Positions 18,791 through 29,520 of a stretch of 64,000 nucleotides of DNA are shown here, in pieces. Under the pieces are notes generated by a model. The model was not told where the DNA came from. It saw only the letters and a list, made by a program, of their open reading frames with translations, and ran no database searches. This DNA comes from Candidatus Sericytochromatia bacterium (lineage in GTDB: Bacteria > Cyanobacteriota > Sericytochromatia > UBA7694 > JACMQJ01), in the NCBI GenBank assembly GCA_026004035.1, contig BPII01000001.1:213926-277925 (forward strand), in the 5' to 3' direction. The stretch's first letter is position 1. Every line of letters begins with the position of its first letter. Made by a program: the position numbers and the translations under genes.

Positions 18791-20464
18791 ATGACAAAGA
18801 ATAAAGATTTAAAACAAATAATTTTAAATACATTCATGGGGCATGCACCAGAATGGTATAAAATATTAACCTTAGTATTTCTTATAATAAATCCAATTTT
18901 ACTTTTTACAGCAGGAAAATTTATAACAGGTTGGTTAATACTTGCTGAATTTATTCTCACATTAGCATTAGCATTAAAGTGTTATCCACTACTACCAGGA
19001 GGACTTATAGCTATAGAGTCTGTTTTTATGAAAATGGTAACTCCTGAACAGGTATATATAGAGGTATCACATAATTTAGAAGTAATTTTACTACTTATGT
19101 TTATGGTAGCTGGTATATACTTTATGAAAGATTTTCTATCTTGGTTATTTACAAAAATTCTTTTTTTAACAGAATCAAAAATATATTTGTCATTAATGTT
19201 TTGTTTTGCTGGTGCTTTTTTATCAGCATGGTTAGATGCTTTAACAGTAACAGCAGTTATGATAACTGTATGCTTCTCATTTTATAATATTTATAATCAG
19301 ACACCTTATTCAAAAAGAGTTCCAATTATTTTATTGAAAAAAAATCCAGAAAGTAAATATAAAGGAGTTAAGTTAAAAGATGAAGATGATGAAAATATTT
19401 TGCCTGAGGAAGAATATTCCAAGGATAAAGAATTAAAAAAAGCATATGAGTTAAGAAGAAAATTAGGTAGAGAAGATTTAGAAAATTTTAATGGTTTTTT
19501 GAGAAATTTATTAATGCATGGAGCAGTTGGAACAGCATTAGGTGGAATTTCAACAATAGTAGGAGAACCTCAAAATTTATTAATAGGAACAATGATGGGA
19601 TGGAGTTTTGTAGATTTTTATGTAATGATGGCTCATGAATCTATACCAATTCTAATTATGGGATTATTAACCGTTATTTTAGTAGAAAAATTCAATATTT
19701 TAGGATATGGTTATAAATTACCAAGTAGAGTTAGAAATGTTTTGTATTGGAATATGAAAGAGCAAGAATATAAAATGACAAAAACAGATTATTTTAAATT
19801 ATATGTTCAAATGATAGTTGCTATATGGCTTATAATAGGTCTTGCATTTCACCTTGCTGCTGTTGGCTTAATAGGTCTCTCTGTAATAATATTACTAACA
19901 AATTTTACAGGTAAAAGCGAAGAGCATCAAATAGGAAAAGCATTTGAAGAAGCATTACCATTTACTGCTCTTTTAGTTGTATTTTTTTCAATAGTTGGTT
20001 TAATACAAGAAAATCATTTATTCAAACCTGTTATTGATTTTGCTTTAGCTCAAGATGGAAATAATCAAAAATATGCATTCTTTGCTGCATCTGGGATACT
20101 ATCATCAATAAGTGATAATGTTTTTGTTGCTACTATATACATAAAAGAAGCAGTTTCAGCATATCATAAAGGTTTGATAGATGTGGATCAATTAAATTCT
20201 CTGGCAATAGCAATAAATGTAGGAACAAATACTACTTCAGTTGCAACTCCAAATGGACAAGCTGCATTTTTATTTTTATTAACCAGTGCTATTTCTTCCA
20301 GAATAAAATTATCTTACTTAGAAATGATAAAATTAGCTTTACCTTATACTATTTTATTAACTTTAGTATCATTAGCTTTTTTAAATATTAATTGGTTCCC
20401 ACATCATCACATAGAAAGTAAAGTTATGAAAATTGAAAGTACTCAAAGTAACTCTCATCATTAG
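18791..20464 (+). CDS. nhaB: Na+/H+ antiporter NhaB
   Basis: NhaB exports Na+ in exchange for protons across the inner membrane. The 557-residue product keeps long blocks of the family: FLSAWLDALTVTAVMI, GTALGGISTIVGEPQNL, GLIGLSVIILLTNFTG, LPFTALLVVFFSIVG, SSISDNVFVATIYI and GTNTTSVATPNGQAAFLFLLTSA. The charged loop at about residues 175-225 is longer than in E. coli NhaB. The start is ATG 18791 (see the promoter inside the upstream extension). NhaB is best known from Gammaproteobacteria, so its presence in this AT-rich genome may reflect transfer. Confidence 0.94.
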   Translation: MTKNKDLKQIILNTFMGHAPEWYKILTLVFLIINPILLFTAGKFITGWLILAEFILTLALALKCYPLLPGGLIAIESVFMKMVTPEQVYIEVSHNLEVILLLMFMVAGIYFMKDFLSWLFTKILFLTESKIYLSLMFCFAGAFLSAWLDALTVTAVMITVCFSFYNIYNQTPYSKRVPIILLKKNPESKYKGVKLKDEDDENILPEEEYSKDKELKKAYELRRKLGREDLENFNGFLRNLLMHGAVGTALGGISTIVGEPQNLLIGTMMGWSFVDFYVMMAHESIPILIMGLLTVILVEKFNILGYGYKLPSRVRNVLYWNMKEQEYKMTKTDYFKLYVQMIVAIWLIIGLAFHLAAVGLIGLSVIILLTNFTGKSEEHQIGKAFEEALPFTALLVVFFSIVGLIQENHLFKPVIDFALAQDGNNQKYAFFAASGILSSISDNVFVATIYIKEAVSAYHKGLIDVDQLNSLAIAINVGTNTTSVATPNGQAAFLFLLTSAISSRIKLSYLEMIKLALPYTILLTLVSLAFLNINWFPHHHIESKVMKIESTQSNSHH

Positions 20465-20476
20465 TTATTTTATAAT

Positions 20477-21967
20477 TTAACAGCCTTCAGCACCATGAAT
20501 AAGATTGTTAAAGTTATGTAGCAAGCCTTTTGCTTTATCTTCTGTGCTTTCTGGTGAAGTTCCATAATTTTCAAAAGAGAGATTTACAAATTGTACTCCT
20601 CTTTGATAATAATTATGCTCAACTCTTCCAATTGCATCTAATTTTTTTACGTTTGCTGTAGGTGGTGGTCCATCATTTGTACTTACAACTGTAAAGACTT
20701 GTTTATTTGTTGGATCTAAATAAGTAGCACCTGCTTTAAATCCTTGGTTGTTAGGTATAGTAGTTTCTTCTGTACTTGAAAATTTTGTTCCAGGTGGTAT
20801 ATTAGCTGTAACAAAAGATTTTTCTGATTGTAAGTATAAAAACATATCTCCAACTGTTACTTTATCTTGAGGACTATTTGCACCATTAAAATACATTCTA
20901 TTTAATCCTTTAAAATCACCACCACCATTTTTTGCATCTCTTATTTGATTAATTAATTTGTTAGCATTTTCATCTTGAGCTAAATTTGAAATATCAGTTG
21001 TAAAAATTTCTGCAATACCTTTCATTTCATCTTCAGGTATATTTAAATTAAACTTATCCTTAACAAATTTACAAAGATTTTTAACTTCTTCATCAGAAAA
21101 ACCATTACTTGAAAACTGATTCATTCTCTTTATAAGTTCTTGAACATCATTTTTTTGTGTTGGATCTCCAAGCATAGCAAAAAACATTCTTATATTATAT
21201 GATTCACTATCTCTACTACCATCTATTGGATTAAAATTATTTTGTCTTGTTTTTATACCTTCTGCTGTAGAACTCATTCTACCATCAGCCTTTTCTGTAT
21301 TGTATCCATCGCCTTTACCTGTAACAAAAGCAGTAATATTTCTACTTCTTCTTATAAATGCTAAATCTAAAACTTTTTCTTGACCACTAGAAGCATCAAC
21401 TACTTTTAATCCTTCTACAACAGGTTTATTTTTACTATCAAGATACAAACTACCATCAGGATTGGTTTTATACTTAAAATCTTTTAAAACATAAACATGA
21501 GCACCATCACTTATTATAGTATTTGTTTTTGGTTTGAAAGTGCCGTCTTCATTTACAATTAATTTATTATCATTATCTCTTTCACCTAAAAAATCTACAA
21601 TTTTATTTAAGTTAGTAGAAGAACTATATTGAACTAAATCTATAGAATCCCATTCTTGACCTGTTACTTCTTGTAACAATTTATCATTTAAACTTTTACC
21701 TGAAGGAACTTTTATATTATCATTACCTGTAGCTAATTTTATACCATTTTCAATACATCTCCAATCATGTATGGAACCTTTTTGGGGAAAAGTTAAATGA
21801 TTTGAAAAAGAATCTTCCTGAGGTTTTTTAAGAGGAGCACCATCTCTCACACTCAATTTTACCTCTTCTTCAACACTATTTTTAGTTTCTAATGATGGTT
21901 TATTAGAAGTTTTTACATTTTCAATATCATCATAAGGATTTGTATATCTAACACCTTCTACTCTCAT
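20477..21967 (-). CDS. Unknown 496-residue protein
   Basis: No family is recognised. There is no signal peptide or membrane helix. The first 70 residues are polar and look disordered (MRVEGVRYTNPYDD...). A mixed middle part (about 70-235) follows, then a helical part (about 265-370) and a beta-rich C-terminal part (about 390-470) ending in GAEGC. Base composition is less extreme than in the neighbours, and the protein is rich in Gly, Asn and Thr, as in exported or structural proteins. It converges with nhaB (12 bases between stops) and is otherwise a lone gene. The N-terminal leader loosely resembles those of the proteins at 30259 and 54861. Confidence 0.6.
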   Translation of the reverse strand: MRVEGVRYTNPYDDIENVKTSNKPSLETKNSVEEEVKLSVRDGAPLKKPQEDSFSNHLTFPQKGSIHDWRCIENGIKLATGNDNIKVPSGKSLNDKLLQEVTGQEWDSIDLVQYSSSTNLNKIVDFLGERDNDNKLIVNEDGTFKPKTNTIISDGAHVYVLKDFKYKTNPDGSLYLDSKNKPVVEGLKVVDASSGQEKVLDLAFIRRSRNITAFVTGKGDGYNTEKADGRMSSTAEGIKTRQNNFNPIDGSRDSESYNIRMFFAMLGDPTQKNDVQELIKRMNQFSSNGFSDEEVKNLCKFVKDKFNLNIPEDEMKGIAEIFTTDISNLAQDENANKLINQIRDAKNGGGDFKGLNRMYFNGANSPQDKVTVGDMFLYLQSEKSFVTANIPPGTKFSSTEETTIPNNQGFKAGATYLDPTNKQVFTVVSTNDGPPPTANVKKLDAIGRVEHNYYQRGVQFVNLSFENYGTSPESTEDKAKGLLHNFNNLIHGAEGC

Positions 21968-22117
21968 ATTTTAAATTCTTCACTCTAATTTACCTTTAAT
22001 TATAGAATAGATTATTTAAAAATAAAACTTCTTATTTATAACTGCTTATTAAAAAAATCTAAACATATATTTAATAATTTTGTTTAAAAAAGTTGGATAA
22101 GTCGAATAAAAACATTT

Positions 22118-22146
22118 TTGACAATAAAAAATTTTTATTTTAAAAT
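22118..22146 (+). promoter_or_regulatory. Sigma-70 promoter for the DedA gene
   Basis: TTGACA (22118-22123), a 17-base spacer and TAAAAT (22141-22146) make a near-consensus promoter. The transcript would start near 22153. That is after the GTG at 22147, so translation most likely begins at TTG 22189. Confidence 0.7.
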
Positions 22147-22188
22147 GTGTCAAAAAGTATTTTTAATAAAATTGATGGGGAATTTATT

Positions 22189-22809
22189 TTGAGTTTTACA
22201 GAAACTATAACAGAACTTATAACAAAATTTATATCTTCAAGTGGTTATTCAAGTGTGTTTATATTAATGACTTTAGAAAGTATGATTGCGCCTGTTCCAA
22301 GTGAAGCTGTTATGCCATTTGCAGGATTTTTAATTACTGAAGGACAATTTACATTTACAGGAGTAGCTATTGCAAGTACTTCAGGAAGTTTATTAGGGTC
22401 AATATTATCATATTACATGGGACTATATGGTGGAAAACCTATAATAAAAAAGTTTGGAAAATACTTACTATTAGATGAATATCATTTGAAATTAACAGAA
22501 GATTTTTTTTATAAACATGGAGAAAAAGCTGTTTTTATAAGTAGATTTATACCTATTGTAAGACATTTAATTTCTATACCTGCTGGTATAGCAAAAATGA
22601 ATATATCAAAGTTTATTTTATACACAGCAATAGGTGCTACTGCTTGGAATATGTTTTTAGCTTATTTGGGTTATATATTAAGAAATAATTGGACACAAAT
22701 ACATAAGTATGATAAATTTATAGACATATCTATTCTTATTTTTATTTTAATAGGTTTTATTTATTTTATAAACAAAAGATTAAGAAGTAGAAAAAAATCA
22801 CTTTCTTGA
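22189..22809 (+). CDS. DedA-family membrane protein
   Basis: A DedA/SNARE-associated (VTT-domain) membrane protein of about 206 residues. It has the signature ESMIAPVPSEAVMPFAGFL, the GSLLGSILSYYMGLYGGKPIIKKFGK block, and FISRFIPIVRHLISIPAGIAKMN, which carries the conserved F-R-P-R residues. Members move undecaprenyl phosphate or phosphatidylethanolamine between leaflets. The frame is open back to GTG 22147. TTG 22189 is preferred because a strong promoter places the transcript start between the two and GGGGA lies 8-12 bases before the TTG. The 3' end overlaps the convergent gene at 22798 by 12 bases. Confidence 0.88.
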   Translation: MSFTETITELITKFISSSGYSSVFILMTLESMIAPVPSEAVMPFAGFLITEGQFTFTGVAIASTSGSLLGSILSYYMGLYGGKPIIKKFGKYLLLDEYHLKLTEDFFYKHGEKAVFISRFIPIVRHLISIPAGIAKMNISKFILYTAIGATAWNMFLAYLGYILRNNWTQIHKYDKFIDISILIFILIGFIYFINKRLRSRKKSLS

Positions 22810-23322
22810 AAATATATTGATTATTTTTTTTATAATAGTTTTTCTTTCTTCTAATTCATTATTATTTACTTTATTTAAATATTGTTTTAAATATTCTTTT
22901 GCTTCAATATTTGTATTTATTTTTGCTTGAGTAAAAACATACATTGGAACTTTTGATTCATCTAAAATACTTTCAAATATAAATCCTATAAATTTTTCTT
23001 TTTCATTTTCTACAGAATAAGCTATTAAATACCTATCTCTTATTTTTTTTTCATCAAAAGGAAAATTTAATTCAATATTTTTTTTTATTTTATTACGATA
23101 TTTTTCAGGAATTCTAAGCCAATATTTTAATTGTATTTCTTGATCTATTTGTTGTATATATATAAAATTATCAAAAACAATAGTCCATTCTACGTCAGCT
23201 ATTTCATCTATTTTTAATGGGGTAGAAAGAAAACCTAATGGTGTTAAAAAAAAATCATCAGTAACACCTGATGTCCAAAAGCAAGAATCTAAATAATAAT
23301 TTATATTACTAGTTTTTATCAA
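22798..23322 (-). CDS. Unknown 174-residue protein coupled to aldehyde dehydrogenase
   Basis: No family is recognised. It is a soluble mixed alpha/beta protein with an aromatic N-terminal half (SCFWTSGVTDDFFLTPLGFLSTP, QLKYWLRIPEKYRNK), no signal peptide, and a charged helical C-terminus. Its start overlaps the stop of the aldehyde dehydrogenase gene by 4 bases (ATGA), so it is the second gene of that operon. This coupling is the only hint of function. Confidence 0.6.
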   Translation of the reverse strand: MIKTSNINYYLDSCFWTSGVTDDFFLTPLGFLSTPLKIDEIADVEWTIVFDNFIYIQQIDQEIQLKYWLRIPEKYRNKIKKNIELNFPFDEKKIRDRYLIAYSVENEKEKFIGFIFESILDESKVPMYVFTQAKINTNIEAKEYLKQYLNKVNNNELEERKTIIKKIINIFSRK

Positions 23323-24923
23323 GATTTTAAAAATTCATCAAAATTTAAATCTTCTTTTTCTTGTATATATTCTGTATCCATTTGTGCTAATTGTAGTTTT
23401 CCACTTAAATCTATATTAACTGCTTGCCATTTTGTATATGAATCAATTACCCATATACCTGACTCTCTTGTATTATTTCCTGAATTACCATTACCTCCAA
23501 AAGGTAAATGTGCTTCAGCTCCTGTTGTAGAATTGTTAATGCTACTCATTCCAGCTGTAATTTCATTTTTAAACTTATACATATACATTGGATTATATGT
23601 ATAAATAGCTGACGATAAACCATACTTAGTTCCATTTGCTACATTAATAGCTTCATCAATATTACTAACTTCAATTAAATTAACAGATGGACCAAATATT
23701 TCTTCTTGAGCAATAGTCATTTTTATATCCACATTATCCCATATAACAGGCCATACAAATAGACCTTCATCAGGATCACCTATAAAATTGTCAGGTTTAT
23801 TTTTTGATGTTATTCTTCCATTTCCATAAAGTAAATTAGCACCATCTTTTTTCCCAATTTCATAATGAGATAAAAAATTATTAAAAAATCTTTCTGACAT
23901 CATAGGGCCATATAAAACTTCATTGCTTATATTTGGATTTCCTATTTTTATTTTTTTTGTTTCTTCTAAAAACCTCTCTTTAAATTCTTTTGATATTGAT
24001 TTATGTAATATAATATTACCTGCTGATGTGCATCTTTGACCTCCAGTTCCAAAAGATGCCCATAATGCACCACTTATAGCTAAGTCTAAGTCTGCATCTT
24101 CCATTACTATTAAAGGATTTTTTCCTCCTAACTCTAAAGATGGAACTATTAAATTTCTACCACAAACTTCACCTATTATTTTACCTACTCTTGTAGAACC
24201 TGTAAAAGAAAATTTTTGAAAGTATCCTTTATCAATCATATCAATCATTATTTGACCTGTTTTTAGACCAGTACCATTAACAACATTTATAACACCATCA
24301 GGAACACCTGCTTCTTGCATAATTTTTGTAAAAAAGTAAGCTACTGTAGGTGCATCTTCACTAGGTTTCCAAACTATTGTATTACCTGTTAATAAAGCAG
24401 GTATTATTTTCCATGACGGAACAGCTATTGGAAAATTACCAGCAGTTATTATTCCTACAACTCCAAGAGGTCTTCTATATGTATAAAGTTCTTTATTTCT
24501 CATTTCTGAAGGTACCGTTTGACCATATAATCTTCTTCCTTCTGATTGAAAAAAATGACAAGTATCTATTGCTTCTTGAACACTTCCTAATGCTTCTTTA
24601 TAAGTTTTTCCTATTTCTCTTACTATAACTTTTGCTAAAAATTCTTTATTTTTTATTAATAAATCAGCAATATTTCCAATAATTTGACCTCTTATAGGTG
24701 CTGGTGTATTTTTCCATTTTTCAAAAGAATTTTTAGCAGCTATACATGCTTTCTCTACATCATTTTCATTTGATAATGGAAATGTTGCTACTTTATCTTT
24801 TAAATAACTTGGATTTAATGATTCAAATCTCTCTTCTGATTCTTCTTCTAATCCATTTATTATATTGAAGCCATATAAAGTTTTTCCGTATTCTTTAGCA
24901 TTTTCATTTTTTAATAATTTCAT
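23319..24923 (-). CDS. NAD(P)-dependent aldehyde dehydrogenase
   Basis: A 534-residue enzyme that oxidises an aldehyde to the acid. The motifs are [35 protein letters not shown], the general base in SLELGGKNP and the catalytic cysteine in [10 protein letters not shown]. The N-terminal extension and [14 protein letters not shown] resemble the aminoadipate-/glutamate-semialdehyde dehydrogenase subgroup, but the substrate is not settled. AAGGAG lies 6-11 bases before the ATG, a strong ribosome site. It heads a two-gene operon with the unknown gene at 22798. Confidence 0.92.
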   Translation of the reverse strand: MKLLKNENAKEYGKTLYGFNIINGLEEESEERFESLNPSYLKDKVATFPLSNENDVEKACIAAKNSFEKWKNTPAPIRGQIIGNIADLLIKNKEFLAKVIVREIGKTYKEALGSVQEAIDTCHFFQSEGRRLYGQTVPSEMRNKELYTYRRPLGVVGIITAGNFPIAVPSWKIIPALLTGNTIVWKPSEDAPTVAYFFTKIMQEAGVPDGVINVVNGTGLKTGQIMIDMIDKGYFQKFSFTGSTRVGKIIGEVCGRNLIVPSLELGGKNPLIVMEDADLDLAISGALWASFGTGGQRCTSAGNIILHKSISKEFKERFLEETKKIKIGNPNISNEVLYGPMMSERFFNNFLSHYEIGKKDGANLLYGNGRITSKNKPDNFIGDPDEGLFVWPVIWDNVDIKMTIAQEEIFGPSVNLIEVSNIDEAINVANGTKYGLSSAIYTYNPMYMYKFKNEITAGMSSINNSTTGAEAHLPFGGNGNSGNNTRESGIWVIDSYTKWQAVNIDLSGKLQLAQMDTEYIQEKEDLNFDEFLKS

Positions 24924-25030
24924 ACTATCTCCTTTGAAAGTAATAATATATAAATTCTACCATATAAGCATGATTAAAATACTCATAATAAAAAAAAATT
25001 GGTTATCATAGCTAATAATAATATTTTTTT

Positions 25031-27070
25031 ATGTATATGAAAGCAAATAAATTAATAAATGAAACTAGTCCATATTTATTACAGCATGCCTATAATCCTG
25101 TAAATTGGTATCCTTGGTGTGAAGAAGCATTTGAAATTGCAAAAAAGGAAGACAAACCTGTATTTTTAAGTGTTGGTTATTCAGCATGTCATTGGTGTCA
25201 TGTGATGGAAAAAGAATCATTTGAAGATGAAGAAACAGCTGAAATTATGAATAAATTATTTGTAAATATAAAAGTTGATAGAGAAGAAAGACCCGATATA
25301 GACACAATTTATATGAACTTTGTTCAATTACTAACAGGGCACGGTGGATGGCCAATGTCTGTTTTTATGACACCTGATAAAGAACCTTTTTATGGTGGAA
25401 CATATTTTCCAAAAAATAGAAAATATTATATGCCATCTTTTAAAGAAGTTTTGATTTCTGTAAGCAAATCTTATTATGAAAAAAAACAAGATATATTAAA
25501 AAGTACCAGCTATATAATAAAAAATCTTAATGTATTAAATAAATTTAATATAGATAATGACTTTGTAATGAATAGAAATGTAATAGATAATGCTATAAAA
25601 AAAATAGAAGATTATTTTGATTACAAAAATGGTGGTTTTGGTGATAAACCAAAATTTCCTAACACTTTTAATTTAGATCTGTTATTAAAAGAATATATTT
25701 ATTCTTCAAATAAAAAATATCTTGACATGGTAGAGCTAACTTTAAAAAAAATGTGTAATGGTGGAATATACGATCAATTAGGAGGTGGATTTTATAGATA
25801 TTCTGTAGATGAAACATGGACAATACCACACTATGAAAAAATGCTTTATGATAATGCTTTACTAATAAAATTGTTATTAGAAACTTATCAAATTACAAAT
25901 AATGAATTTTATAAAAATAAGGCTATACAATCTCTTGATTATATAAAAAGAGAAATGCTATCTCCTGAAGGAGGTTTCTATTCAAGTCAAGATGCTGATA
26001 GTGAAGGTGAAGAAGGAAAATTCTATACTTGGACATATCAAGAAATCTTAAATATATTAGGTGATGAAAAAGGTAAAATATTCTGTAATTACTTTGATAT
26101 TACAGAACAAGGTAATTTTGAACATGGTAAAAGTAATTTACAAATATTATATTCTGATGAAGAAATATCAAAAAAATTTTCAATTAGTTTAGAAGAATTA
26201 AAAAATTTAATAGAAAATTTAAAAAATATTTTATTTGAAGTTAGAAAAAAAAGAGCTGAACCAAATAAAGATACAAAAATAATAAACTCTTGGAATTCTC
26301 TTATGATATCTACTTTCATAAAAGCTTATGAAGTTTTAAAAAATGAAGATTATTTAAATATAGCTAAAAATGCAATTTCATTTATATTAAACAAATTAAA
26401 TAAAGATAATAAATTGATAAGAACATACAAGGATAATATTTCAAAATACGATGCTTATCTTGAAGATTATGCTTTTCTTATAAGTGCTTTAATAGATTTA
26501 CATCAAATAGGTGAAGATAATTTTTATTTGAAAAAAGCTATTGAATTAAATAATTTTTTAATTGAAAATTTTTGGGATAATAAAGAATCGGGTTTCTTTT
26601 TTAATTCTAGATATCATGAAGAACTAATAGTTAGAACAAAAGAAATTACTGACCATTCTATACCTTCAGGAAATTCAGTAAGTTTTTATAACTTAATTAG
26701 ATTATCAAGAATATTAGATGACAAAAATTTAGAAAATTTAGCTATAAAAATTCTAAAATTATTTTCAGAAACAATAAAAAAATATCCTTTAGGTGTATCA
26801 AGTCTATTATATTATTCATATATACTAGTAAACCCACCTAAAGATATAGTTATATCAGCTAAAACTATTAATGAAATTAAAAAAGCAAGGTTAAAAATAA
26901 ATAATTATTATGCTGATACAATATTTCATTTTAATTATGAAAGTAATGATTTAAAAAATAATTTTATGATAAAAGACAAACAGATTACAGATAATAAAGT
27001 AGCAATATATACATGTGAAAATTTTACCTGTAAAAAAGAATATTTTTTAAATATTTTTGATGATTTATAA
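25031..27070 (+). CDS. YyaL/Spermatogenesis-associated protein 20-like (DUF255) protein
   Basis: A 679-residue protein with an N-terminal thioredoxin-like DUF255 domain (about residues 4-165) followed by an (alpha/alpha)6-barrel-like region. The first part has [20 protein letters not shown], the Cxx[10 protein letters not shown] (Cys53 and Cys56), VDREERPD and [12 protein letters not shown]. The second has [29 protein letters not shown] and [18 protein letters not shown]. The family is widespread but its reaction is not established. Two ATGs (25031 and 25037) are possible starts, with no clear ribosome site to choose between them. It is a single gene; copy A of the interspersed repeat lies downstream. 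Confidence 0.9.
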   Translation: MYMKANKLINETSPYLLQHAYNPVNWYPWCEEAFEIAKKEDKPVFLSVGYSACHWCHVMEKESFEDEETAEIMNKLFVNIKVDREERPDIDTIYMNFVQLLTGHGGWPMSVFMTPDKEPFYGGTYFPKNRKYYMPSFKEVLISVSKSYYEKKQDILKSTSYIIKNLNVLNKFNIDNDFVMNRNVIDNAIKKIEDYFDYKNGGFGDKPKFPNTFNLDLLLKEYIYSSNKKYLDMVELTLKKMCNGGIYDQLGGGFYRYSVDETWTIPHYEKMLYDNALLIKLLLETYQITNNEFYKNKAIQSLDYIKREMLSPEGGFYSSQDADSEGEEGKFYTWTYQEILNILGDEKGKIFCNYFDITEQGNFEHGKSNLQILYSDEEISKKFSISLEELKNLIENLKNILFEVRKKRAEPNKDTKIINSWNSLMISTFIKAYEVLKNEDYLNIAKNAISFILNKLNKDNKLIRTYKDNISKYDAYLEDYAFLISALIDLHQIGEDNFYLKKAIELNNFLIENFWDNKESGFFFNSRYHEELIVRTKEITDHSIPSGNSVSFYNLIRLSRILDDKNLENLAIKILKLFSETIKKYPLGVSSLLYYSYILVNPPKDIVISAKTINEIKKARLKINNYYADTIFHFNYESNDLKNNFMIKDKQITDNKVAIYTCENFTCKKEYFLNIFDDL

Positions 27071-27129
27071 TTTACTAATCCATACTAGAACCAGATTCCA
27101 TCCATTTTTATTAAATTTTTTTTCTTCAC

Positions 27130-27261
27130 GGTACTGGGATTGAGTTATATAAAAAATTACCTTTAAACGCTGATAAATACTAAATTTAAAGTATTTTTAA
27201 TATAAATATTTAAAATGCTTACTATTAAATGATTTTGAGCTTATCACATTAGCTCAGTACC
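27130..27261 (-). repeat. Interspersed MITE-like element, copy A
   Basis: A 132-base element in the opposite orientation to copies B-E. Its outer ends GGTACT/AGTACC pair fully; the left end on + reads GGTACTGGGATTGAG and the right end AGCTCAGTACC. Inside lies an AATACT...AGTATT palindrome. It fills most of the gap between the DUF255 gene and nuoB, ending about 75 bases before the nuoB promoter. Confidence 0.85.
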
Positions 27262-27337
27262 ACATTTTATAGATGTTGGAAACTTATTGCTAAACATAGT
27301 TAAAAGACAAAACAATAGGTAAAAGAATTTTTAAAAT

Positions 27338-27367
27338 TAGACAATAAATAAATCTTTATTATATAAT
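27338..27367 (+). promoter_or_regulatory. Probable sigma-70 promoter of nuoB
   Basis: TAGACA (27338-27343), an 18-base spacer and TATAAT (27362-27367) lie 33 bases before the nuoB ATG, with AGGAG as ribosome site in between. Confidence 0.55.
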
Positions 27368-27399
27368 TTCTATTTAGAAATAATTTTTAGGAGTTTGTA

Positions 27400-27978
27400 A
27401 TGGGCTTTAAAGATTTATGGAATAAATTGTCTTCTTCTGAAAAGGGTCAAATAGAAAAAAATGTATTAATTTCAACAGTTGATGAAGTTTATAATTGGGC
27501 AAAAAGAAATTCTATATGGCCATTAAGTTTTGCTACTGCATGTTGCGGTATAGAAATGATTTCTTCTACAGGTCCAAAATATGATATGGCTAGATTTGGT
27601 TCTGAAGTTTTTAGAGCAACACCTAGACAAGCTGATTTAATGATTTTAGCTGGAACAGTAACAAAAAAAATGGCTCCTATTGTAGCTTTACTGTATGAAC
27701 AAATGCCAGAACCTAAATATGTTATATCAATGGGAAATTGCACAATTACAGGTGGGATTTTTAGAGGTTCTCCAACAGTAGTTGATTACATGGATCAAGT
27801 TGTACCAGTTGATGTTTATTTACCTGGCTGTCCTCCTACACCTGAAGCTTTATTTCACTCAATACTAAAACTTAGAGAAAAAATTTCAAAAGAAACAATT
27901 TTAACAAGACAACAAAGAGTAGAATCTCATGTATTTCAAAGAAATAAACCTTTAGTAGAATTAGATGTAAGATTGTAA
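27400..27978 (+). CDS. nuoB: NADH-quinone oxidoreductase subunit B (NdhK-like)
   Basis: NuoB carries the terminal 4Fe-4S cluster N2 of complex I and passes electrons to quinone. All four ligands are present: Cys48, Cys49, Cys114 and Cys144 in CCGIE, GNCTITGG and PGCPP. The wording LYEQMPEPKYVI, TITGGIF, DVYLPGCPP and LREKISKE is closer to cyanobacterial NdhK than to E. coli NuoB. AGGAG lies 8-12 bases before the ATG. It stands alone: nuoA, nuoC and nuoD, which normally flank it, are absent on both sides. Either the complex I genes are scattered or this is a solitary paralogue. A hydrogenase small subunit is less likely given the NuoB-specific end. Confidence 0.93.
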   Translation: MGFKDLWNKLSSSEKGQIEKNVLISTVDEVYNWAKRNSIWPLSFATACCGIEMISSTGPKYDMARFGSEVFRATPRQADLMILAGTVTKKMAPIVALLYEQMPEPKYVISMGNCTITGGIFRGSPTVVDYMDQVVPVDVYLPGCPPTPEALFHSILKLREKISKETILTRQQRVESHVFQRNKPLVELDVRL

Positions 27979-27996
27979 ATAAAATGTTTAAATAAA

Positions 27997-29520
27997 ATGT
28001 TTTTAGAAAAAGATTTTTTATTATTCAAAGAGCATGGAATAACTCAAGAAGAAGTTTTAAAGCAAATAGAAATATTTAAAAAAGGTACTAATTTTGTAAA
28101 TCTTGTTAAATATGCTTCAATAAATGATGGAATTATTAAATTAAATAATGAAGAAATAGATTATTATATAAATATCTTTGAAAAAAGTAATTTATCAAAA
28201 ATTAAATTCGTTCCTGCTTCAGGTGCAGCTACTAGAATGTTTAAATCTTTGCTATATTTTTATAACAACTATGAAGAAATATCTTACAATAATTTAAAAG
28301 ATAATTTACCTAAAGATAACACTGATTTTAAAGAACTAGAAATTTTTATAAAAAATTTAAGTGAATTTGCTTTTTATAATGATTTAAAAAATATTATGAA
28401 ATTAAAAGATATTGATATAGACTTTTTAATTAGAAATGATAAATATAAACTTATACTTGAATATCTTTTAACAGAAAAAGGATTAAATTATTCTAATCTT
28501 CCAAAAGCTTTTATAAAATTTCATAAATATGAGAATGAAGAAAGAACTTCTTTTGAAGAACATTTTATAGAAGGAATAAATTACTCTAATAATTCAGGAA
28601 AAGTAAAATTACATTTTACATTATCAGAAGAACATTTAAATTTAGGAAATTTATTTTTGGAAAAATTAAAAAATAAATACAACAAATATATATTTGATGT
28701 TACATTTACAATACAAGCTAAATCTACAGATACAATTTCTGTTAATTTGGAAAATAAACCTTTTAGAGATAAGAAAGGTAATATATTATTTAGACCAGGC
28801 GGTCATGGAGCTTTAATAAATAATTTAAATACAATAAATGATGATATTATTTTTATAAAAAATATAGATAATGTAGTCCATGATAAATTAAAAAAAGATA
28901 CTTATAAATATAAAAAATGTTTAGCTGGATACTTAATAGAAATTAGAAATAAAGTTTTCAAATATCTAAATTTAATTGAGAACAATTACTCCGAAAGTTT
29001 GGAAAATGAAATTGTTACATTTATGAAAAAAGATTTATTTATAGATGTTAAAGAAAATAGTAAATCTTATATATATCAAAAACTAAATAGACCAATAAGA
29101 GTATGTGGTGTTGTTAAAAATACAGGTGAGCCAGGTGGTGGTCCTTTTTGGGTAAAAAATAGTAAAGGAGAATTATCATTACAAATAGTTGAAACTTCAC
29201 AGATAAATAGAAACGATAAAGAGCAACTAAATATTTTAAACTCATCTACTCATTTTAACCCTGTTGATATAGTATGTTCTATAAAAGACTATAAAGATAA
29301 TAAATTTGAATTAAGTAAATTTGTAGATAATGAAACTTATTTTATATCAAATAAATCTAAAGATGGTATTCAGTTAAAAGCTCTTGAACTACCTGGACTT
29401 TGGAATGGTGCAATGTCTGATTGGATAACAATATTTATAGAAGTACCTCTTACAACATTTAATCCAGTAAAAACTATTAATGATTTACTAAGAAAAGAAC
29501 ATAATTGTAAATTACTATGA
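27997..29520 (+). CDS. DUF4301 family protein
   Basis: A 507-residue protein with the hallmarks of DUF4301 as I recall them: an N-terminal helical part, then KFVPASGAATRMFKSL (about residues 69-84), EERTSFEEHFIEG, KLHFTLSEEHL, LFRPGGHGALINNLN, RPIRVCGVVKNTGEPGGGPFWV and a closing LPGLWNGAMSDW. The GAATRM and GGHGAL loops look like a nucleotide- or phosphate-binding fold, possibly related to sugar nucleotidyltransferases, but no reaction is established. Its stop overlaps the start of the cyclase gene by 4 bases, so the two are coupled. Confidence 0.8.
   Translation: MFLEKDFLLFKEHGITQEEVLKQIEIFKKGTNFVNLVKYASINDGIIKLNNEEIDYYINIFEKSNLSKIKFVPASGAATRMFKSLLYFYNNYEEISYNNLKDNLPKDNTDFKELEIFIKNLSEFAFYNDLKNIMKLKDIDIDFLIRNDKYKLILEYLLTEKGLNYSNLPKAFIKFHKYENEERTSFEEHFIEGINYSNNSGKVKLHFTLSEEHLNLGNLFLEKLKNKYNKYIFDVTFTIQAKSTDTISVNLENKPFRDKKGNILFRPGGHGALINNLNTINDDIIFIKNIDNVVHDKLKKDTYKYKKCLAGYLIEIRNKVFKYLNLIENNYSESLENEIVTFMKKDLFIDVKENSKSYIYQKLNRPIRVCGVVKNTGEPGGGPFWVKNSKGELSLQIVETSQINRNDKEQLNILNSSTHFNPVDIVCSIKDYKDNKFELSKFVDNETYFISNKSKDGIQLKALELPGLWNGAMSDWITIFIEVPLTTFNPVKTINDLLRKEHNCKLL

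Noticed and set aside
27400..27978. NiFe-hydrogenase small subunit (EchC/HycG type) instead of NuoB
   Set aside because: The blocks around Cys114 and Cys144 and the MAPxxxxLYEQMPEPKY stretch match NuoB/NdhK, and no hydrogenase gene is nearby.
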